Assembly: GCA_001821915.1 (NCBI GenBank)
Contig: MHOR01000032.1
Location: 1 to 5,022 of the forward strand
Source: Candidatus Staskawiczbacteria bacterium RIFCSPHIGHO2_02_FULL_34_10
Lineage (GTDB): Bacteria > Patescibacteriota > Minisyncoccia > Minisyncoccales > Staskawiczbacteraceae
Reading direction: 5' to 3'
DNA: 5,022 bases
Below the pieces are notes generated by a model. It saw only the letters and a program-made list of their open reading frames with translations. It was not told the DNA's origin and did no database searches. This document shows positions 1 through 4,826 of this stretch, one piece after another; positions within the stretch are counted from its first letter, which is position 1; every line of letters begins with the position of its first letter. The position numbers were made by a program, and so were the translations under genes.

Positions 1-890
1 TAGTGGATAAAACTGGTACTATCACCAAAGGCAAACCAGAAGTGACTAGTGTATCAGATGAAGATATAATGCAAGTTTTTGCTTCGTTAGAGAGTAAGTC
101 CGAACATCCCATTGCCTATGCCATTATTGAATACGCCAAAAAGAAAAATATTACGTTGCTGCCAGTTTCTAATTTTGAAATCATAAAAGGCAAGGGGTTG
201 AAAGGTACTATTAAGAATGTTGAATATTTTGCTGGCAGTTCTAAACTAATACATGACATTGGTTTATTATTTGATGGCGGTCCGCAGCTGGTGTTGGCTA
301 CCAAAGAAAAGGTAATGGGAACAGTCATGGTGGCTGATGCAATTAAGCCAGAAGCAATTGAGGCAATTAAAAATCTCCACAAACTTGGTATTAAAGTTAT
401 TATGCTTACGGGGGACCACAAAAACACTGCCCAAGTTATTGCAAAGGAAGTCGGCATTGATGATGTAATAGCTGAAGTTTTACCCGAAGAAAAACTTAAT
501 AAAATCAAAGAATTGCAAAAGCAGGGTCGCATGATTGCTATGGCGGGAGATGGTATTAATGATGCGCCAGCATTAGCGCAAGCCGATGTTGGAATTGCGA
601 TGGGAACGGGAACTGATGTAGCTATTGAAACAGCAGGCATTACCTTGTTGCACGGCGATATTTCAAAACTGGTAAAAGCAATTCGGCTTTCAAAATTAAC
701 TATGCGGGGGATTAAGCAAAATCTTTTTTGGGCCTTTTTCTATAACATCGTCGGTATTCCGCTTGCCGGAGGATTATTTTTTCCAATCTTTGGCTGGCTC
801 TTAAATCCTGTTTTTGCCGGGTTTGCAATGGCATTCTCAAGCGTATCAGTCGTCGGCAATTCATTAAGATTGAAAGCTAAAAAATTATAA
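1..890 (+). CDS. copA: Cu+-type P1B heavy-metal-translocating ATPase, C-terminal half (5' end outside the window)
   Basis: The gene enters the window just before its phosphorylation motif, so the metal-binding domain, TM1-6 and the CPC motif lie upstream and cannot be seen. Counting the GTG at base 3 as residue 1, the sequence shows DKTGT (2-6, the phosphorylated Asp), SEHP (33-36, the HP motif of P1B nucleotide-binding domains), GKGLKG (63-68), TGD (136-138) and GDGINDAPAL (182-191). Two C-terminal membrane helices follow. TM7 has the Tyr-Asn pair (247-248) and TM8 has MAFSS (276-280), matching the YN and MxxSS signatures of Cu+-transporting P1B-1 pumps. The family role is ATP-driven Cu+ export. 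About 295 of a usual 650-850 residues are present. The apparent GTG start is only the window edge. The stop lies one base before the next gene, so the two are probably co-transcribed and coupled. Silver specificity cannot be excluded. Confidence 0.93.
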   Translation, partial: VDKTGTITKGKPEVTSVSDEDIMQVFASLESKSEHPIAYAIIEYAKKKNITLLPVSNFEIIKGKGLKGTIKNVEYFAGSSKLIHDIGLLFDGGPQLVLATKEKVMGTVMVADAIKPEAIEAIKNLHKLGIKVIMLTGDHKNTAQVIAKEVGIDDVIAEVLPEEKLNKIKELQKQGRMIAMAGDGINDAPALAQADVGIAMGTGTDVAIETAGITLLHGDISKLVKAIRLSKLTMRGIKQNLFWAFFYNIVGIPLAGGLFFPIFGWLLNPVFAGFAMAFSSVSVVGNSLRLKAKKL

Positions 891-891
891 G

Positions 892-1911
892 ATGAAAACA
901 TATACATTTCACGTTAATGGTATGCATTGCAAGGCGTGTGTAGTACTCACCGAAAGTGAACTCAATAATGTGCCGGAAATATCAAAAGCTAAATCATCGC
1001 TTGAAAATCATAGTGTTGAAGTGACGGGGGACTTTGGCGATAAAGAACCAGAACATATTGCACGAGACTTGAGTGAAGTATTAAAACCGCACGGGTACAC
1101 GCTTTCGCTTGAAAAACAAAAACACTTTGCTAAGTGGTCAGATTTTAAACTGGCATTTCCCATTGCTATTGGTTTTATTATATTGTTCATTATTTTACAA
1201 AAGCTCGGTATTGTGAATTTGGTGACCACATCAGAGGTTGGTTACGGCACCGCATTCGTGATTGGCATGATTGCTTCCGTTTCTACTTGCATGGCAGTGG
1301 TTGGTGGATTGGTACTTTCTATGTCAGCAAATTTTGCCAAGAAGGGGGACAAAGTTCGACCACAAGTATTATTTCACATTGGCCGATTAGCATCATTTTT
1401 CATACTTGGAGGCGCAATCGGCGCGCTCGGATTGGCATTTCAGCCTGGATCAACCGGTACATTTGTTCTTAGTTTTATCGTGGCTATCGTTCTCCTAATA
1501 CTTGGCATTAATCTTCTTGATGTATTTCCTTGGGCAAAAAAACTTCAGCCGACAATGCCGAGCTTTATTGGGAAGCGTGTTCATGGTCTCAAAAACATGA
1601 ATCACACACTTACGCCTTTGTTACTAGGTATTGCTACATTTTTTTTGCCATGTGGATTCACGCAGTCAATGCAAATTTATACGCTGACCACCGGGAGCTT
1701 TTTGAGTGGCGCACTGATCATGGGTACGTTTGCGCTCGGTACACTTCCGGTACTTGCACTTTTGAGTTTCAGCTCACTTGGCATTCACAAAAAGGCGCAG
1801 TCCGGAGTGTTCTTTAAGACAGCCGGTCTTGTAGTGATATTTTTTGGAATTTTCAATCTGATCAATGTATTGGTTGCCACAGGAATTATACTACCTCTTT
1901 TCAGTTTCTAA
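892..1911 (+). CDS. HMA-domain / TauE-SafE (UreH/DsbD-like) membrane fusion protein, probable copper-handling partner of the ATPase
   Basis: This 339-residue protein starts one base after the ATPase stop. I see no Shine-Dalgarno sequence, which suggests translational coupling. Residues 1-75 form a heavy-metal-associated domain with GMHCKAC at 10-16 (metal ligands C13 and C16), as in CopZ-type chaperones. A hydrophobic helix follows at about 87-105. The remaining six or so helices (about 117-337) resemble the TauE/SafE, UreH and DsbD-beta membrane families. Two intramembrane cysteines stand out: C133 (in STCMAVVGGL) and C254 (in FFLPCGFTQ), each in equivalent positions near the start of a helix, with M134, M144 and M260 close by. 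In DsbD/CcdA paired cysteines carry electrons; in a copper protein they could be transport ligands. The cytoplasmic HMA domain and the adjacent pump suggest copper trafficking. The label sulfite exporter would be only a family name. The exact substrate is unknown. Confidence 0.85.
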   Translation: MKTYTFHVNGMHCKACVVLTESELNNVPEISKAKSSLENHSVEVTGDFGDKEPEHIARDLSEVLKPHGYTLSLEKQKHFAKWSDFKLAFPIAIGFIILFIILQKLGIVNLVTTSEVGYGTAFVIGMIASVSTCMAVVGGLVLSMSANFAKKGDKVRPQVLFHIGRLASFFILGGAIGALGLAFQPGSTGTFVLSFIVAIVLLILGINLLDVFPWAKKLQPTMPSFIGKRVHGLKNMNHTLTPLLLGIATFFLPCGFTQSMQIYTLTTGSFLSGALIMGTFALGTLPVLALLSFSSLGIHKKAQSGVFFKTAGLVVIFFGIFNLINVLVATGIILPLFSF

Positions 1912-1933
1912 TTATTACCGAAGACAGTGTAGC

Positions 1934-1961
1934 GCGTGAACACGTCGTAATGTTTTCACGC
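1934..1961 (+). other. Stem-loop downstream of the HMA/TauE-like gene
   Basis: GCGTGAA (1934-1940) is the exact reverse complement of TTCACGC (1955-1961). After one mismatch, AC (1942-1943) pairs with GT (1952-1953), leaving an 8-nt loop. No T-run follows, so it does not look like a standard intrinsic terminator. It could be a transcript-end or processing hairpin, or an operator. Confidence 0.4.
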
Positions 1962-1976
1962 ACAAATGTCTAAAGC

Positions 1977-1999
1977 AATATAGATTAATGATCTATATT
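1977..1999. promoter_or_regulatory. 9-bp perfect AT-rich dyad upstream of the cupredoxin-like gene
   Basis: AATATAGAT (1977-1985) and ATCTATATT (1991-1999) are exact inverted copies separated by 5 nt, 25 bp before the cupredoxin start. Its position between two copper-related genes fits a repressor operator. The T-run TTTT that begins at its right edge also allows a weak terminator for the ATPase operon. I cannot match it to a known CsoR or CopY box. No confident promoter is visible, although AT-rich -10-like hexamers are plentiful here. Confidence 0.4.
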
Positions 2000-2023
2000 T
2001 TGATAAATTAAATACATAATCTT

Positions 2024-2425
2024 ATGCAAACAAGAACAATCGTCGTATATATGCTTTCCATAGCAGTTCTTATTGGAGGAGTGATGTTATTTTCAGGCAA
2101 CAAAAATAATTCAAACAATGGCGTTCAACAGATCATAAGCAATGTGAGCATGGTTGATGGTAAGCAAATTATCACCATAAATGCCAAAGGTGGTTATTCA
2201 CCAAAACTAACGACGGCAAAAGCCGGCATTCCAACCGTAATTAAAATGGAAACTCAGGGAACTTTTGACTGTTCATCGGCTATTACAATACCAAGTCTGG
2301 GCTACCGAAATAATCTGCCACCATCAGGAGAAACTCTAATTGATGTACTGCCACAAAATACAGGTACGACTTTGCAAGGACTGTGTTCAATGGGAATGTA
2401 TAATTTTTCAATAAACTTTAATTAA
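2024..2425 (+). CDS. Membrane-anchored cupredoxin-like copper-binding protein
   Basis: This is a 133-residue protein with one N-terminal hydrophobic helix (about 5-24). It has no lipobox cysteine, so it is probably an uncleaved anchor with the rest outside the membrane. A low-complexity Asn/Ser/Lys linker (about 25-33) leads into a beta-rich cupredoxin-like domain (about 45-132). Family-like features are GGYSPKLTTAKAGIPT (56-71), FDCSSAITIPSLG (81-93), a proline-glycine turn near 99-102, and CSMGM (121-125). The likely metal ligands are C83, C121, M123 and M125, a Cys/Met set suited to Cu+. The His ligands of blue copper proteins are absent. It lies 112 bp after the HMA/TauE-like gene and probably receives or buffers copper outside the membrane. 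No Shine-Dalgarno sequence precedes the ATG, but the helix placement supports this start. Confidence 0.82.
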   Translation: MQTRTIVVYMLSIAVLIGGVMLFSGNKNNSNNGVQQIISNVSMVDGKQIITINAKGGYSPKLTTAKAGIPTVIKMETQGTFDCSSAITIPSLGYRNNLPPSGETLIDVLPQNTGTTLQGLCSMGMYNFSINFN

Positions 2426-2532
2426 TATTGTCTACCCATTTGACACTTATATCTCATAAAGAGGGCCTCAAGTAGTTATTGGCTTGATTGGGTTTGGAGA
2501 AGTTATTAATTAAAAAACTTTATTTTTGGCAT

Positions 2533-2560
2533 AAAAAATAGGCTTGAGGGCCTATTTTTT
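2533..2560 (+). terminator. Strong intrinsic terminator (bidirectional)
   Basis: AAAAAATAGGC (2533-2543) and GCCTATTTTTT (2550-2560) are perfect 11-bp inverted copies around a 6-nt loop TTGAGG. The A-run on one side and the T-run on the other would make it work on both strands. It closes the cupredoxin transcript about 110 bp after its stop. Confidence 0.88.
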
Positions 2561-2623
2561 GTTGTTCAAGGATAATATATAAATCATATTTTTCTATCAA
2601 TTGAGCGTAAGTTATCCACATAA

Positions 2624-2649
2624 TTGACAACTGCTTTAAATGCTAGAAT
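2624..2649 (+). promoter_or_regulatory. Possible promoter for the surface-anchor pseudogene
   Basis: A consensus -35 TTGACA (2624-2629) is followed by an extended -10, TGC TAGAAT (2641-2649). The spacer is only 14 nt, shorter than the usual 16-18, so either a shifted -10 (AATATA at 2647-2652, 17-nt spacer) is used or the promoter is weak. It precedes the ATG at 2696 by about 46 bp. Confidence 0.45.
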
Positions 2650-2695
2650 ATATGAATAATCTTTTTTATAGAAAAAAATTTCTCGCAATTTTTTA

Positions 2696-2913
2696 ATGAA
2701 AGAAAAACCTGAAATAATAAACATTAGAATCATAAAAAACAGCCCTATGCTCAGAGGCAGTTTTCTTTTAGGTCAGTTTTTTTATCAGTAGTAACTAGTA
2801 TTATTTTTGCTGGCTTATTTTCTTTTGGAGTCTATGTATTTGTAACTCCGTCAACCAGTTCATATGGTCCGGGAGACACTCTAAATCCTTCGTGTACGGT
2901 GGGGTCAAGTTAT
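2696..2913 (+). pseudogene. Frameshifted N-terminal anchor of a surface protein (CPR-like), truncated
   Basis: From ATG 2696, frame 2 reads a charged cytoplasmic start (MKEKPEIINIRIIKNS, then PMLRGSFLLGQFF) and stops at 2789-2791. Switching by -1 at the T7 run (2777-2783) continues in frame 1 as a hydrophobic helix (SVVTSIIFAGLFSFGVYVFV) and an external start TPSTSSYGPGDTLNPSC. That makes a coherent N-in membrane anchor followed by a Pro/Ser/Gly segment that I associate with Patescibacteria surface or pilin-like proteins. Frame 1 runs on to a stop at 2932-2934, but the likeness ends near TVGSS (about 2913), where multicopper oxidase sequence takes over in frame 3. One missing T would explain the first shift. 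No Shine-Dalgarno sequence is seen. The end coordinate is approximate. Confidence 0.6.
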
Positions 2914-3191
2914 TTACAAAGGGGGAACCGGTAAAGGTTCAGATTTTCAATGATCCCAATTCCATGCATCTAATGCAACACTCCATGCATTTTCATGGTC
3001 AAAGGTTTTTGGTACTTGAACATAATGGCGTAAAAGAGATAAATTTAGTCTGGAAAGATACCGTTTTTATTCCTTCGGTTCAGACAGTTGATATTTTGTT
3101 AGACACTTTAAATTCGGGTATATGGATGGCGCATTGTCATATTGCGGAACACTTGAAATCTGGAATGATGACGGAGTTTAAGGTAGAATAA
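2892..3191 (+). pseudogene. Multicopper oxidase, C-terminal domain remnant
   Basis: The 99-residue open frame is unmistakably the end of a multicopper oxidase. It has HSMHFHG (30-36, matching the HPxHxH-type copper motif), NLVWKDTVFIP (51-61), and HCHIAEHLKSGM (81-92) with the T1 Cys 82, the flanking His 81 and 83, His 87 and the axial Met 92. Functional enzymes have roughly 450-550 residues and need two N-terminal HxH motifs for the trinuclear cluster. These are absent here, so it cannot be an active oxidase alone. Frame 3 is open upstream only to 2799 and has no ATG; GTG 2892 is just the first possible start and has no Shine-Dalgarno sequence. True homology seems to begin near residue 6-8 (about 2907-2915), right after the surface-anchor fragment, as expected of a deletion junction. 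It is probably a relic of a fuller copper operon. Confidence 0.85.
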
Positions 3192-3245
3192 GTTAATATA
3201 CTTTGAATTACGAAATGCTTTCTTAGGATTTTCTCCAAATTCCAG

Positions 3246-3289
3246 TAGGGTCGCGAGATTTATCCGCTTCAGCGGAAAATCCCGACCTA
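3246..3289 (+). ncRNA. Internal stem-loop A of the inverted-repeat element
   Basis: The hairpin reads TAGG-g-TCG (3246-3253) against CGA/CCTA (3283-3289), then an internal loop, then GATTT (3257-3261) with AAATC (3277-3281), a bulged A, and TCCGC (3263-3267) with GCGGA (3272-3276) around a TTCA loop. An alternative helix, GTCGC (3250-3254) with GCGAC (3290-3294), competes with the base of it. Whether it is transcribed is unknown. Confidence 0.45.
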
Positions 3290-3294
3290 GCGAC

Positions 3295-3351
3295 AATTTG
3301 ATAGAATTTTTAGGCGTATCTGAAAGATACGCATAGAAATTATATCAAATT
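3295..3351 (+). ncRNA. Internal long hairpin B of the inverted-repeat element
   Basis: A nearly continuous helix of about 25 base pairs. AATTTGATA (3295-3303) pairs with TATCAAATT (3343-3351). After one mismatch, 3305-3312 pairs with 3334-3341 (one G-U). After a second mismatch, GCGTATCT (3314-3321) pairs with AGATACGC (3325-3332) around a GAA loop. This is far more structure than an AT-rich spacer would be expected to have. Confidence 0.55.
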
Positions 3352-3418
3352 TGTAGCTGGAATTTGGAGGAAAGACAAGAAAAATCATTTTATATGGGCA
3401 TTTCGTAATTCAAAGTAA

Positions 3419-3424
3419 TATAAT
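3419..3424 (+). promoter_or_regulatory. Consensus -10 (TATAAT) for the GAF gene, overlapping the right target duplication
   Basis: TATAAT ends 8 bp before the ATG at 3433, so transcription would start at or next to the start codon and give a leaderless message. This agrees with the lack of a Shine-Dalgarno sequence. No convincing -35 is seen inside the element end at 3395-3402. Confidence 0.45.
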
Positions 3425-3432
3425 AAAATACT

Positions 3433-4023
3433 ATGAAAGAAGCACCAATACCAAAAAATGAATTAAAAAGAATTGCATCGCTCTATGCGCTGGATTTGCT
3501 TGATACTCCGCCAGAAGAAAGGTTTGACAGACTCACAAAAACTGCGATCCAGATTTTTCATGTTCCTATTTCCACATTGACCCTTATTGATGCAAATCGT
3601 GAATGGTTTAAATCCTGCCAAGGCCTTTCAAAAACAGAGGGAGATAGAGCTATTTCTTTTTGCGGACATGCATTAATTGAAGACGAAATACTGGTAATAC
3701 AAGACACCAAAAAAGATGAAAGGTTTGCCGACAATCCCATGGTTGTAGGTGAGCCATATATACGATTTTATGCTGGAGTGCCAATTATGAGCGCTGATGG
3801 CCAACGTATTGGGGTTTTTTGCATTAAAGATATCAAGCCACGGGAGTTCTCTAAAGTGGACGAAGAGATTTTAGAAGGTTTAGCTGCATGGGCAGAGCTT
3901 GAAATTAATTTACGCAATTTAAGCTTATCTGTCGTGGAACAGCAGGATATTATAAATAAGTATAGATGGAAACAAGATAAAATTTTTCTATCAAAACATA
4001 TCGGTAAGAACTCAAAAAATTAA
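3433..4023 (+). CDS. Stand-alone GAF-domain protein
   Basis: The protein has 196 residues and a single GAF domain at about 25-155. It shows the conserved run LLDTPPEERFDRLT (22-35), SFCGHA (75-80), ERFADNP (96-102), IRFYAGVPI (110-118) and GVFCIKD (127-133). This subtype usually forms the sensory input of histidine kinases or diguanylate cyclases. Here it ends after a short basic, probably helical tail (about 156-196), with no kinase, GGDEF or other output domain. No membrane helix or signal peptide is present, so it is cytoplasmic. It may bind a small ligand or sense redox state and act on a separate partner, but the ligand is unknown. It begins 11 bp after the right target duplication of the inverted-repeat element and seems to be transcribed from a -10 at that boundary. 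An A/T-rich hairpin follows its stop. Confidence 0.88.
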   Translation: MKEAPIPKNELKRIASLYALDLLDTPPEERFDRLTKTAIQIFHVPISTLTLIDANREWFKSCQGLSKTEGDRAISFCGHALIEDEILVIQDTKKDERFADNPMVVGEPYIRFYAGVPIMSADGQRIGVFCIKDIKPREFSKVDEEILEGLAAWAELEINLRNLSLSVVEQQDIINKYRWKQDKIFLSKHIGKNSKN

Positions 4024-4052
4024 GTGCCATATTTAGAACAAAAAATCATCGA

Positions 4053-4073
4053 AAAAAAATCAGCGATTTTTTT
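4053..4073 (+). terminator. Probable intrinsic terminator after the GAF gene
   Basis: AAAAAAATC (4053-4061) can pair with GATTTTTTT (4065-4073) over a 3-nt loop AGC. The helix is almost entirely A-T with a T-run in its right arm, so it is weaker than a GC-rich terminator. It fits the 70-bp gap between genes. Confidence 0.5.
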
Positions 4074-4093
4074 GTTTATAGTGTAATAAAACA

Positions 4094-4680
4094 ATGCTAA
4101 AAAAACTCAATAATAGATATTTTATTATCCGTCACGGAGAAAGCAAGGCAAATGTTGCACATATTTTATTAAGCCATCCAAAAGAAGGGACGGTCAGTTT
4201 TGGGCTTTCGCCAAAAGGAAAGAAACAGGTTAAAATTTCTGTTTCAAAAAATAAAAAAAATAAAATACTGGATTCTGATGTTATTATCTATTCTTCTGAT
4301 TTTTTGCGAGCCAAAGAAACGGCAGAAATAGCAAGAAAATTACTTGGTGTCAAAAAAATAAACTTGCTTAAAAATCTACGGGAAAGATACTTTGGTGAAT
4401 ATGACAAAACCTCGTTAGATAATATAAAAATAGCGTGGGCACACGACGAAAAAATGCTAATCATAAACACAAAGGAGTTGAAAGTCCTAATGAAGTCCTT
4501 AAAAGAACTCTTGCCGTTATCGCTCAATTAGATAAAAAATACAAGGGCAAGAAGATTCTCCTTGTTTCTCATGGGGATGTTCTACAAATACTTCATACTC
4601 ATTTCTCAAAAAAACCTGTAAATCAGCACCGAAAAATCCTTCACTTGGAAACTGCGGAAATCAGGGAACTGAAAGTGTAG
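4094..4680 (+). pseudogene. Histidine phosphatase (phosphoglycerate-mutase-like) split by a -1 frameshift
   Basis: Frame 2 from ATG 4094 encodes RHGES (13-17, catalytic His 14), LSPKGKKQ (38-45), SSDFLRAKETAEIA (67-80) and LRERYFGEY (95-103). It then drifts into unrelated residues and stops at 4529-4531. Frame 1 resumes the family exactly: NANHKHKGVESPNEV, and ILLVSHGDVLQIL with the second catalytic His. The switch falls in the A6 run at 4449-4454. Restoring one A gives a clean protein of 195 residues, normal for the family, with the second His at about 160. Such enzymes remove phosphate from small molecules, sugar phosphates or proteins through a phosphohistidine; the substrate cannot be told from sequence. 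As read, the gene would make only an N-terminal fragment lacking half the active site. A sequencing error is as likely as real inactivation. The ATG has no Shine-Dalgarno sequence. Confidence 0.85.
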
Positions 4681-4686
4681 CTAAAC

Positions 4687-4715
4687 TTGACTTTTAGTAC
4701 GATTTCTGCTAATAT
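4687..4715 (+). promoter_or_regulatory. Near-consensus sigma-70-type promoter with extended -10
   Basis: TTGACT (4687-4692), a 17-nt spacer, and TGC TAATAT (4707-4715) form an almost ideal housekeeping promoter with the extended TGn element. Transcription should begin near 4722. This is the best promoter in the window and points at the GC-rich gene at 4827. Confidence 0.8.
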
Positions 4716-4721
4716 TGAGCA

Positions 4722-4826
4722 GTTCTTTGTCAACCATCCTTTCTCGTTTTGAGGAAGGCCCTTGATCCCGGGGTTAGGGATAAAGACCTGTTTGGGCGAT
4801 TTCAAAGCCCAGAAGGAGCGTGTCTC
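4722..4826 (+). promoter_or_regulatory. Structured ~105-nt 5' leader with alternative pairings and a Shine-Dalgarno sequence
   Basis: One hairpin pairs CTTgATCCC (4761-4769) with GGGATaAAG (4777-4785), with one mismatch. GGGC at 4794-4797 can pair either with GCCC upstream (4758-4761) or with GCCC downstream (4807-4810, extended to TGGGC/GCCCA). The downstream hairpin ends two bases before the Shine-Dalgarno AAGGAG (4813-4818), which lies 8 nt from the ATG at 4827. The layout would allow control of ribosome access, but no known riboswitch was recognised. Confidence 0.45.

Larger units (their letters stand above)
2426..2695. other. Gene-free spacer between the cupredoxin gene and the decayed region
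   Basis: I see no credible small gene here on either strand. Besides the terminator and the possible promoter, it contains an 8-nt direct repeat GAGGGCCT (2461-2468 and 2546-2553). The adjacent CCTCAAG (2466-2472) is exactly complementary to CTTGAGG (2543-2549) in the terminator stem and loop. A single consensus DnaA-box-like 9-mer TTATCCACA lies at 2612-2620. Isolated, it is weak evidence of anything. Confidence 0.5.
3201..3415. mobile_element. 215-bp MITE-like inverted-repeat element (or mobile structured RNA) with target-site duplication
   Basis: The ends are perfect 18-bp inverted repeats: CTTTGAATTACGAAATGC at 3201-3218 and its exact reverse complement at 3398-3415. Immediately outside lies an exact 7-bp direct repeat TAATATA (3194-3200 and 3416-3422), the usual mark of transposition. 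Inside, a second inverted pair of 13 bp (CTCCAAATTCCAG, 3233-3245; complement 3357-3369) encloses two stem-loops (3246-3289 and 3295-3351). No transposase or other gene fits in 215 bp, so movement would need a transposase supplied elsewhere. It sits between the stop of the oxidase remnant and the GAF gene. I cannot assign an IS family. A non-mobile structured RNA is the alternative, but the direct repeats argue against it. Confidence 0.7.
3194..3422. repeat. 7-bp target-site duplication TAATATA (3194-3200 and 3416-3422)
   Basis: The two copies are identical and directly abut the outer ends of the 18-bp terminal repeats. Because the sequence begins and ends with TA, the inverted repeats appear to extend to 20 bp. 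The local AT-richness makes chance matches easier, which tempers confidence. Confidence 0.6.

Noticed and set aside
116..640. 174-codon open frame on the minus strand inside the ATPase gene
   Set aside because: It lies antisense to highly conserved ATPase motifs and its product has no recognisable family. It is a shadow of the real gene.
1287..1817. Two plus-strand open frames overlapping the HMA/TauE-like gene
   Set aside because: Their products lack family features and they lie in another frame of a clearly coding region.
2612..2620. Consensus DnaA box TTATCCACA, considered as part of a replication origin
   Set aside because: It is a single copy with no cluster of boxes and no dnaA or dnaN nearby. 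One match is plausible by chance in AT-rich DNA.
2777..2791. Programmed -1 ribosomal frameshift at the T7 run
   Set aside because: The in-frame codons preceding the slip (CAG TTT TTT TAT) do not make an ideal slippery heptamer, and no clear stimulatory structure follows. The downstream gene is itself fused out of frame to another fragment, so decay or sequencing error is simpler.
2892..3191. A functional small single-domain copper protein
   Set aside because: The copper ligands are present, but the domain lacks the N-terminal HxH motifs needed by an oxidase and has no good start, no Shine-Dalgarno sequence and no in-frame export signal. It reads as a remnant.
3194..3432. CRISPR or tRNA-like interpretation of the hairpins between the oxidase remnant and the GAF gene
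   Set aside because: There are no regularly spaced direct repeats, and the arms do not fit tRNA geometry. Terminal inverted repeats with a flanking duplication explain it better.
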